Positions 50,132 through 57,332 of a stretch of DNA of 64,000 nt are shown here, piece by piece. Numbering within the stretch: position 1 is the first letter of the stretch; the number at the start of each line of letters is the position of its first letter. Source of the DNA: Streptomyces sp. NBC_00094 (GTDB lineage: Bacteria > Actinomycetota > Actinomycetes > Streptomycetales > Streptomycetaceae). The position numbers and the translations under genes were made by a program. The stretch is taken from assembly GCF_026343125.1 (NCBI RefSeq), contig NZ_JAPEMB010000001.1, forward strand, positions 5,337,501-5,401,500. The letters run 5' to 3'. Below the pieces are notes generated by a model. That model was given only the letters and a program-made list of their open reading frames with translations. It had not been told where the DNA came from and made no database searches.

Positions 50132-50887
50132 ATGCAGAGCCCGCTTTTCAACCACGCCGAACAGCAGAGCCAGGAGCGGTACGTCATCCAGAACCCGCAG
50201 CTCCTGCGGGTCAGCCTGACCGGGCAGGACGACATCCTCGCCCGCAAGGGCGCCATGGTCGCGTACCAGGGGCTCGTCGACTTCGACGGCGAGTACCAGA
50301 CCCCGAACCAGCGACGGGCCCGTGCCCGCACCGGCGAGGGCCTCGACCTGATGCGCTGCTCCGGCCAGGGCACGGTCTACTTCGCCAACCTCGCCCAGTA
50401 CGTCCACGTCGTGGAGGTCGACCAGGAGGGCCTGACCGTCGACAGCGCCTACGTCCTGGCGCTCGACTCGACGCTCCACACCGAGGTCATCGCCGTCGAC
50501 AGCCAGTACGGCATCTCCGGCTCCGGCAAGTACCAGCTCAACATCTCCGGCCGCGGCAAGGTCGCCCTGATGACCTCGGGGCAGCCGCTGATGATGCAGG
50601 TCACGCCCGAGAAGTACGTCAGCGTCGACGCGGACGCGATCGTCGCCTGGTCCACCGGGCTGCGCGTCCAGATGCAGGCGCAGACGCACAACTCCAGCGT
50701 CCGCAGCCGCCGCGGCAACACGGGCGAGGGCTGGGAGCTCAGCTTCCTCGGCCAGGGCTTCGCGCTCGTCCAGCCCAGCGAGGTCATGCCCCCGCAGAAC
50801 GCGGCCATCGGCCAGGGCATCGCCGCCCAGTTCGGCGCCGGGCAGCAGGGCGCCCACGCCCAGAACCAGAACAACGCCTGGAACTGA
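50132..50887 (+). CDS. AIM24 family protein with Gln/Asn-rich tail
   Basis: 251 residues from ATG 50132, 19 bases after the previous stop. Third AIM24 domain in the operon: LLRVSLTGQDDILARKGAMV, LMRCSGQGTVYFANLAQYV and ELSFLGQGFALVQPSE. It ends with a Gln/Ala/Asn-rich stretch (AQFGAGQQGAHAQNQNNAWN). A hairpin terminator follows at 50909. Confidence 0.9.
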   Translation: MQSPLFNHAEQQSQERYVIQNPQLLRVSLTGQDDILARKGAMVAYQGLVDFDGEYQTPNQRRARARTGEGLDLMRCSGQGTVYFANLAQYVHVVEVDQEGLTVDSAYVLALDSTLHTEVIAVDSQYGISGSGKYQLNISGRGKVALMTSGQPLMMQVTPEKYVSVDADAIVAWSTGLRVQMQAQTHNSSVRSRRGNTGEGWELSFLGQGFALVQPSEVMPPQNAAIGQGIAAQFGAGQQGAHAQNQNNAWN

Positions 50888-50908
50888 GCACGACGCACCA
50901 CACGTGAG

Positions 50909-50936
50909 GAGGGCGGTCGCCATGGCGACCGCCCTC
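50909..50936. terminator. Bidirectional 13-bp hairpin terminator
   Basis: GAGGGCGGTCGCC (50909-50921) and GGCGACCGCCCTC (50924-50936) lie between the AIM24 operon and the convergent Nudix gene. Confidence 0.88.
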
Positions 50937-50938
50937 TC

Positions 50939-51472
50939 TCATGCCGTCCGGGCGAGCCGCGCGAGCGTCCCCTCCAGGAGACGGACCACCGACGTGTCGG
51001 CGACCTCCGCCACCTCCCCGTACGAGAACCAGCGCAGATCCAGCGACTCCTCGCTGATCTCCGCCACCGCGCCGGCCGGAGCCAGCGCCGCGTACTGCAC
51101 GTCCAGGTGCCAGTGGCACGGCGCCGGGATCGGATGCCGGTCGAGCCGCACCGGACCGCCCGGCAGCAGGGTCAGCCCCGCGATGCCGGACTCCTCCGTC
51201 GCCTCGCGCAGCGCGGCGGCCTCGACCGTCGCGTCACCGTCCTCGCAGTGGCCACCCATCTGCAGCCACATGCCCAGCTTCTTGTGCAGCGTCAGGAGGA
51301 CCCGCTCCCGCGAGGGGTCGACCACCAGCGCGCTGCTGGTGAGGTGACCCGCCCCGCAGGGCTTGTACATGCCGTCCGGGTGGGCCGCGAGATGGTCCAG
51401 ATAGACGTCACGAAGCTCCGGCTGGTCCTCGTACCGCTTCAGCACCAGGACCGCGTCGTCATGGAGACTCAC
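50939..51472 (-). CDS. Nudix hydrolase
   Basis: 177 residues from GTG 51472, overlapping the stop of the upstream metalloprotease gene by four bases (GTGA), so translationally coupled. The Nudix region reads MGGHCEDGDATVEAAA then LREATEESG: the REx2EE core is present but the first half has Asp where Glu is usual and one extra residue, a known variant. It should cleave a nucleoside-diphosphate derivative; substrate unknown. Confidence 0.85.
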   Translation of the reverse strand: MSLHDDAVLVLKRYEDQPELRDVYLDHLAAHPDGMYKPCGAGHLTSSALVVDPSRERVLLTLHKKLGMWLQMGGHCEDGDATVEAAALREATEESGIAGLTLLPGGPVRLDRHPIPAPCHWHLDVQYAALAPAGAVAEISEESLDLRWFSYGEVAEVADTSVVRLLEGTLARLARTA

Positions 51473-52896
51473 GCCTTCTCGTCCCCGTCCTCCGTGTCGC
51501 CCTTGGCCGCCTCGCCCAGCATCTTGTCGAGCTCGGAGAAGTCGAGGTGCTCGCGGTGGACGAAGCCGTCCGGGTCGTCCAGGTCGGTAGCCGTCGGCAG
51601 CATGTCCGGGTGCTCCCACAGCCCGTCCCGGCCGTCGACCCCGCGCGCGTCCGTGAGCGAGGCCCACAGGCGCGCCGCGTCCCGCAGCCGCCGCGGACGC
51701 AGCTCCAGGCCGATCAGTGTGGCGAAGGTCTGCTCGGCGGGACCGCCCGACGCCCGGCGCCGGCGCAGCGTCTCGCGCAGCGCGTCCGCCGAGGTCAGCC
51801 GGGACTTGGCGGCCTCGTGCACCACCGCGTCCACCCAACCCTCGACCAGCGCGAGCGCCGTCTCCAGACGGGCCAGGGCCGCCTTCTGCTCCGGGGTGTC
51901 CTCCGGCTGGAACATGCCCTGCTGGAGAGCCTCCTGAAGCTGCTCCGGGTGCGTCGGGTCGAGCTGGCCGACCGCCTCCTCCAGCTTCGAGGTGTCGACC
52001 TTGATCCCGCGCGCGTAACCCTCGACCGCGCCGAACAGATGCGCGCGCAGCCACGGCACGTGCGCGAAGAGCCGCTGGTGGGCGGCCTCGCGCAGGGCCA
52101 GGTAGAGCCGCACCTCGTCCGAGGGCACGCCCAGGTCCTTGCCGAAGGCCTCGATGTTCAGCGGGAGCAGCGCCGCGCGACCGGCCGGGCCGAGCGGCAG
52201 ACCGACGTCGGTCGAGCCGACGACCTCACCGGCGAGCGCGCCCACGGCCTGCCCGATCTGCTGGCCGAACATGGCGCCGCCCATGGAGCGCATCATGCCG
52301 ATCAGCGGGCCGGCCATGGCCTGCATCTCCTCCGGCAGGACGTCGCCCATCGCCGCGCCGACACGCTCGGCGACCGGGTCCACGAGCTGCTGCCAGGCCG
52401 GCAGCGTCGCCTCGACCCACTCCGCGCGGCTCCACGCCACGGCCGTCCCCGCGCCCGAAGGCAGCGAGGTGACCTGGTCCAGCCACAGGTCGGCCAGGCG
52501 CACGGCCTCCTCGACGGCGGACTGCTCGGCCGGACCCACGCTGGCGTCCTTGGTGCCGTCGGCGGTGCCCTGGGCCACCACCTGGCGGGCGATCTGCTTG
52601 GCCATGTCCCAGTTCACGGGACCGCCCTCGTAGCTCAGCATCTGCCCGAGCTGCTGGAAGGCCGCACCCAGATCGTTGGGGTTCAGCGAGCCGAACATCG
52701 CCGCGAACGGGTTGTCCGCGCCACCGGGGCCACCGATGCCCGGCAGCCCGCCGAATCCGAACGGGTTCGCCCCGAACGGGTTGCCGCCCTGGCCACCGGA
52801 CCCCTGGCCACCTCCGGCGGGGTCCTTCTTCTTGCCCTCGTCGCCGTTCTCCGGCTCCTCCGGCGGAAGGCCGAATCCGAATGGGGTGTCGCTCAC
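51469..52896 (-). CDS. DUF2342-family zinc-dependent metalloprotease-like protein
   Basis: 475 residues from GTG 52896 with GAGGAAA upstream. The first 65 residues are Gly/Asn/Pro/Phe-rich (NPFGANPFGFGGLPGI), then a helical domain: WSRAEWVEATLPAWQQLVDP, GQQIGQAVGALAGEVVGSTD, LREAAHQRLFAHVPWLRAHL and ALALVEGWVDAVVHEAAK. These blocks define the actinobacterial DUF2342 family, annotated as zinc-dependent metalloprotease or F420-associated. Candidate ligands are the His and Glu residues in REAAHQR and VVHEAA. Activity is unproven to my knowledge. Confidence 0.85.
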   Translation of the reverse strand: MSDTPFGFGLPPEEPENGDEGKKKDPAGGGQGSGGQGGNPFGANPFGFGGLPGIGGPGGADNPFAAMFGSLNPNDLGAAFQQLGQMLSYEGGPVNWDMAKQIARQVVAQGTADGTKDASVGPAEQSAVEEAVRLADLWLDQVTSLPSGAGTAVAWSRAEWVEATLPAWQQLVDPVAERVGAAMGDVLPEEMQAMAGPLIGMMRSMGGAMFGQQIGQAVGALAGEVVGSTDVGLPLGPAGRAALLPLNIEAFGKDLGVPSDEVRLYLALREAAHQRLFAHVPWLRAHLFGAVEGYARGIKVDTSKLEEAVGQLDPTHPEQLQEALQQGMFQPEDTPEQKAALARLETALALVEGWVDAVVHEAAKSRLTSADALRETLRRRRASGGPAEQTFATLIGLELRPRRLRDAARLWASLTDARGVDGRDGLWEHPDMLPTATDLDDPDGFVHREHLDFSELDKMLGEAAKGDTEDGDEKA

Positions 52897-53141
52897 AGGT
52901 TTCCTCGGCTCGTAGGGCCGCCGGCCTTCTGCCGACGGCGACTGCCCGACCAGGGCCTGTCCAGACAGACCCCGCACACCACCAGCGTAGGTGGTGTACC
53001 GCCGACAGGGCCGGGCTCGCGACGCCCGGCACGCGCGTTCCCTGATCCGGTCCGATCGGCGGGACACCACCTGCCATCCGGGCCGGAAACGGGCTCGGTG
53101 CTCCGCCGGGCCGTGCCCTGCGGCAGGATGGACGCCACCTG

Positions 53142-53168
53142 GTACGTACGCGTCATGCGTGTACGTAC
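53142..53168. promoter_or_regulatory. Two GTACGTAC palindromes, possible operator
   Basis: GTACGTAC occurs at 53142-53149 and 53161-53168, spaced 19 bases start to start, in the divergent 297-bp gap between the DUF2342 and SDR genes, just before the SDR start. The arrangement would suit a dimeric repressor. Confidence 0.35.
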
Positions 53169-53193
53169 TGAAGACAACCGCTGGAGACGCCCG

Positions 53194-54303
53194 GTGAGTT
53201 CCCCAGATCCTCAGGTTCGCGGAGCGCGAAACCACTCAACCCGGTCCGCCGCGCGCGGCCCCGTCGTCGCGGTCACCGGTGCCGCTTCCGGCGTCGGTGA
53301 CCTGCTGACCAGGCGCCTTGCCGCCTCCGACGAGATCAGGCAGGTCGTCGCGATCGACGAGCGCCGCGGCGAGGTCGCCGAGGCGCAGTGGCACATCCTC
53401 GACGTGCGCGATCCGGCCATCGCCGAGAAGCTGCGCGGTGCGGACGTCGTCGTGCACCTCGCCGTCGATCTCGACCTGGAGACCGACCCCGCCGCCCGAA
53501 CGGCCTACAACGTGCGGGGCACGCAGACGGTGCTGACCGCCGCCGCGGCCGCCGGCGTGCACCGCGTCGTGCTCTGCACGTCCGCGATGGTCTACGGGGC
53601 CCTGCCCGACAACGACATCCCGCTCTCCGAGGACGCCGAACTGCGGGCGACGGCCGAGGCCACCGGCGTGGGCGACATGCTGGAGATCGAGCGCCTCGGC
53701 CGCCGTGCCCCCCGCGCGCACCCCGGACTCAACGTCACCGTCGTCCGCCCGGCCGTCCTCGTCGGCGGTACGGACACGGCGCTGACCCGCTACTTCGAGT
53801 CGCCCCGGCTGCTCGTCGTCGCCGGCTCCCGGCCCACCTGGCAGTTCTGCCACGTCGACGACCTGGTGAGCGCGCTGGAGTACGCGGCCCTGGAGAAGGT
53901 CGACGGCGAGTTCGCGGTCGGCTGCGAGGGCTGGCTGGAGCAGGAGGAGGTCGAGGAGCTCTCCGGCATCCGGCGCATGGAGCTTCCCTCGGCCGTCGCC
54001 CTCGGCGCGGCGGCCCGCCTCCACCGGATCGGGCTCACGCCGTCCCCCGCGGGTGATCTGGCGTACACCATGCATCCCTGGGTGGTCAGCGTCGGACGGC
54101 TGCACGACGCCGGCTGGCGCCCGAAGTGGACGAACGAGGAGGTCCTCGCCGCGCTCCTGGAGGAGGTCGAGGGCCGCCACACGGTCGCCGGCCGGCGGCT
54201 GGGCCGCAAGGACGCGACCGCGGCCGGCGCGGCCGGCGCGACGGTGGCCCTGCTCGGCACGGCGGCGCTCGTACGGCAGATGCGGAAGCGGCGCGGGATC
54301 TGA
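53194..54303 (+). CDS. Extended SDR family NAD-dependent epimerase/oxidoreductase
   Basis: 369 residues from GTG 53194, seven bases after GGAGA; ATG 53155 is an alternative that would bury the GTACGTAC dyad in the gene. Rossmann motif VTGAASGVGD near the N-terminus, DVVVHLAVDLD and NVRGTQTVLTAA typical of extended SDRs. The usual YxxxK is not obvious after SAMVYGALPDND. A C-terminal segment, GAAGATVALLGTAALV, may insert in the membrane, followed by RQMRKRRGI. Substrate unknown; lies next to the Moco gene moaE. Confidence 0.8.
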   Translation: MSSPDPQVRGARNHSTRSAARGPVVAVTGAASGVGDLLTRRLAASDEIRQVVAIDERRGEVAEAQWHILDVRDPAIAEKLRGADVVVHLAVDLDLETDPAARTAYNVRGTQTVLTAAAAAGVHRVVLCTSAMVYGALPDNDIPLSEDAELRATAEATGVGDMLEIERLGRRAPRAHPGLNVTVVRPAVLVGGTDTALTRYFESPRLLVVAGSRPTWQFCHVDDLVSALEYAALEKVDGEFAVGCEGWLEQEEVEELSGIRRMELPSAVALGAAARLHRIGLTPSPAGDLAYTMHPWVVSVGRLHDAGWRPKWTNEEVLAALLEEVEGRHTVAGRRLGRKDATAAGAAGATVALLGTAALVRQMRKRRGI

Positions 54304-54351
54304 CCCGCGCCGGGCGGCGACCGGGAGCCCGTGCGGCGACCGGGACCCCGG

Positions 54352-54392
54352 CCGGTCTGTAGAACCCTCCTACGGAGGGTTCCGACGACCGG
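54352..54392. terminator. Nested hairpin after the SDR gene
   Basis: Inner arms GAACCCTCC/GGAGGGTTC (54362-54370, 54374-54382) lie within outer CCGGTC/GACCGG (54352-54357, 54387-54392). Confidence 0.75.
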
Positions 54393-54440
54393 TCGAAACC
54401 GCTATTCCGGGATGTCGGCGGCGTACGGCACCATGGGCGC

Positions 54441-54902
<462 letters not shown>

Positions 54903-55051
54903 GCCGCTGCTCGGAGCGGTTTCGGTCGGCAAGGCGACGCGCCGACAGCGCGTAGCCGAACGCCCGATTTGCGTAACCGGCCCCCAGGCACGAGCGTTGA
55001 AGCCACAGATGAATAATCTGCTGATCAACTCTCTGGGGATGGGAGGTCGGG

Positions 55052-55282
55052 ATGGCAGCGCTGGCCTGGTTGCTGATTCCGCTTTTCGCAGTCGTCGGCG
55101 CGGCGATATGGGGAAGCTGGGCTTCGAGGAACAAGACGATAGGTGACGTGGCCGAGCTCGCGGGCTACGCACGTTTCCGGGACGCGATGGAGCGGTCCCA
55201 CCCCACCACCGCGGACTCCGTCCGCCCGGAGCGCGAGACGGCCACGGCGGCGGCTCCCGTCTCCACGTCGCCGTCCGGCTGA
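55052..55282 (+). CDS. Small single-pass membrane protein
   Basis: 76 residues from ATG 55052, six bases after GGGAGG. A single N-terminal hydrophobic helix (MAALAWLLIPLFAVVGAAIW) is followed by a short basic stretch and a Thr/Ser/Pro-rich tail. Conserved small protein of unknown function beside the PDZ-protease gene in Streptomyces; no family recognised. Confidence 0.7.
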   Translation: MAALAWLLIPLFAVVGAAIWGSWASRNKTIGDVAELAGYARFRDAMERSHPTTADSVRPERETATAAAPVSTSPSG

Positions 55283-55342
55283 CGCGGCCCTCAGGCCGCC
55301 TCGTACGGCCCGCCCCAGGGGTGCACCCACAGGCGAGTCCCG

Positions 55343-55348
55343 TACTGT
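55343..55348 (+). promoter_or_regulatory. -10 element, leaderless PDZ-Lon protease gene
   Basis: TACTGT ends six bases before ATG 55355, with no ribosome binding site. Confidence 0.5.
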
Positions 55349-55354
55349 CGTTCC

Positions 55355-56443
55355 ATGCCACGCCGCACCGCGACGATGCTCGCCTCCACCCTGGTGTTGA
55401 TCTGTCTGCTCATCGCAGGCGTCCTGATCCCGGTGCCGTACGCGGAGATGAGTCCCGGTCCCACGGTCAACACCCTCGGAGAGGCCAGGGGAGAGCCCGT
55501 CCTCCGGATCTCCGGACGCAAGACCTACCCGACCGACGGTCACCTCAACATGACGACGGTCCGCGTCACCAGCGCGGACTACAAGATGAACACCGTCGAG
55601 GCCGTCTACGGCTGGCTCGCCCACGACAACGTGGTGGTCCCGCACGACACGCTCTACCCGGACGGCAAGACCGAGGAGCAGTCGAGCCAGGAGAACGCCG
55701 AGGAGTTCAGCCAGTCCCAGGAGAGCGCCAAGGTGGCCGCCCTCGGGGAGCTGGGCATCCCGGTGACCAGCCGTGTCGTCGTCGCCACCGTCGTCAAGGA
55801 CTCCCCGGCGGAAGGCAAGCTGCACGCCGGTGACGTCATCAAGGCCGTCGACGGCGTGACCGTCACCGAGCCCGGTGACGTCGCCAAGCAGGTCACGAAG
55901 CGCAAGCCCGGCCAGGACGTCGTGTTCACGATCGTCCCCGCGAAGGAGGCGGCCGAGGCCGAGAAGGCGGGCAAGGAGCCGACCGTCACCCGGAAGGTGG
56001 TCATCACGACCGCCACCTCGGAGGAGGGCGACCGGGCGATCGTCGGCATCCAGGCCGGGACCGACCACGTCTTCCCGTTCACCATCGACATCAACCTCGC
56101 CGACGTCGGCGGCCCCAGCGCCGGTCTGATGTTCGCCCTCGGCATCGTCGACAAGCTGACTCCGGAGAGCCTCACCGGCGGCGCGTTCATCGCCGGCACC
56201 GGAACCATCGACGACAAGGGGAAGGTCGGCCCGATCGGCGGCATCGAGATGAAGCTCGTCGGCGCGCGCGAGGCGGGCGCCGAGTACTTCCTCACACCGG
56301 CCGACAACTGCGAGTCCGCCGCCTCCGACACGCCCAGCGGGCTGACCCTGATCAAGGTCGACACCATCGACGACGCCACGAAGTCGCTGGAGAAGCTCCG
56401 CAAGGGCGAGACGACGAACCTGCCGAGCTGCTCGAAGGGCTGA
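55355..56443 (+). CDS. PDZ-domain Lon-like serine protease (YlbL family)
   Basis: 362 residues. N-terminal membrane anchor (ASTLVLICLLIAGVLIPVPY), a central PDZ domain (VVATVVKDSPAEGKLHAGDV then IKAVDG) and a C-terminal Lon protease domain with the Ser-Lys dyad: DVGGPSAGLMFALG (Ser255) and GGIEMKLVGARE (Lys300). The protease domain should face outside the cell. The Bacillus relative YlbL/YlbK-type proteases act in SOS checkpoint and membrane-protein turnover (family knowledge). Confidence 0.92.
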   Translation: MPRRTATMLASTLVLICLLIAGVLIPVPYAEMSPGPTVNTLGEARGEPVLRISGRKTYPTDGHLNMTTVRVTSADYKMNTVEAVYGWLAHDNVVVPHDTLYPDGKTEEQSSQENAEEFSQSQESAKVAALGELGIPVTSRVVVATVVKDSPAEGKLHAGDVIKAVDGVTVTEPGDVAKQVTKRKPGQDVVFTIVPAKEAAEAEKAGKEPTVTRKVVITTATSEEGDRAIVGIQAGTDHVFPFTIDINLADVGGPSAGLMFALGIVDKLTPESLTGGAFIAGTGTIDDKGKVGPIGGIEMKLVGAREAGAEYFLTPADNCESAASDTPSGLTLIKVDTIDDATKSLEKLRKGETTNLPSCSKG

Positions 56444-56521
56444 CAGGCCCGGACGAGGGCAGGGGCCACCAGGCCCTGAGGCGAACGAGACGCCGACGAA
56501 GCCCTGACACGGACGAGGGGC

Positions 56522-56541
56522 GCCCGGTCTGCCGACCGGGC
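56522..56541. terminator. Hairpin terminator after the PDZ-Lon protease gene
   Basis: GCCCGGTC and GACCGGGC pair around TGCC, followed by a C/T-rich run. Confidence 0.75.
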
Positions 56542-56584
56542 CCCCCTCTTCGTACCGTCGCCGTGTACCGGCGCGGCTCGGCGC

Positions 56585-56641
56585 GTCCGGCGGATCAGCG
56601 CCGGACACGCACCTGTCCGACCTTGATCCGCCGGACAGGCC
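56585..56641. repeat. Inverted pair of the short dispersed repeat
   Basis: GTCCGGCGGATCA (56585-56597) faces TGATCCGCCGGACAGGCC (56624-56641); the latter is identical to 38780-38797. It lies just beyond the end of the PPA1309-type gene. Confidence 0.8.
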
Positions 56642-56645
56642 TGCC

Positions 56646-57197
56646 CTAGGACTCGAAGGTCGCCGCCAGCGCCTCGGCGAGTCCCGGCACCAGGTCGGGG
56701 CCGGTCAGGACCTCGGTCGCCGAGTCCTTCTCGCGCAGCCGGATCGCCGCCTCGCGGGCGCCGCCGCGCAGCACCGCCACGGTCATCCGGACCTCCTGGC
56801 GGTCCGGATGCGCGGCCACCCACTTGGCGAGCTGCTTCTCGCTCAGCCCCTGCGGGACCTGGGCCTCCGCTGACGGGGGCAGCATCAGCCGCTCCACCGT
56901 CATCGCGCAGCCCGCGACACCGGCGGGCCAGGCGATCGTGCCGAGGAAGTCGTCGAGCGGCTTCCCGCGCGGCAGCTTGTCCTGCTCGATGGGGGTGTAG
57001 GCGGTGGCGTCGTCGCCCAGGCCGAGCTGGGAGGCGAGCTTGGGTTCCTGGGCGCGCAGCCGTGCGGTGTCGACCAGGGCGAACAGGCGGGCAGGCTGGT
57101 CCCAGCCGAGGCCCGCCGCGTACTCGTCGATCTCGAGCACCGCGCGGGTGAGGGGGCTCGCGGCCATCGCCGGGCCTGAGGGGGAAACGTTGGACAT
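56646..57197 (-). CDS. PPA1309-family conserved actinobacterial protein
   Basis: 183 residues from ATG 57197. A helix-rich protein with LTRAVLEIDEYAAGLGWDQP then ARLFALVDT, PRGKPLDDFLGTIAWPAGV and MTVAVLRGGAREAAIRLR, which I remember as the PPA1309 family, unknown function. The upstream CAGGAT seven bases before the ATG fits leaderless transcription, though a GAGGAGG lies slightly further away. It is divergent from the UPF0182 gene. Confidence 0.8.
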   Translation of the reverse strand: MSNVSPSGPAMAASPLTRAVLEIDEYAAGLGWDQPARLFALVDTARLRAQEPKLASQLGLGDDATAYTPIEQDKLPRGKPLDDFLGTIAWPAGVAGCAMTVERLMLPPSAEAQVPQGLSEKQLAKWVAAHPDRQEVRMTVAVLRGGAREAAIRLREKDSATEVLTGPDLVPGLAEALAATFES

Positions 57198-57332
57198 GAC
57201 CAATATCCTGCCTCCTCTTCCCCCGAAGACGGGAACTAGGTAAAGCCTCAGTAAGTTGCATCAGTGGGCTCTACGATCGCGGGGCCTGCTTTCAGACGCA
57301 TCAACATCGAGGGGCGCACGTTGGCTTTCCAG

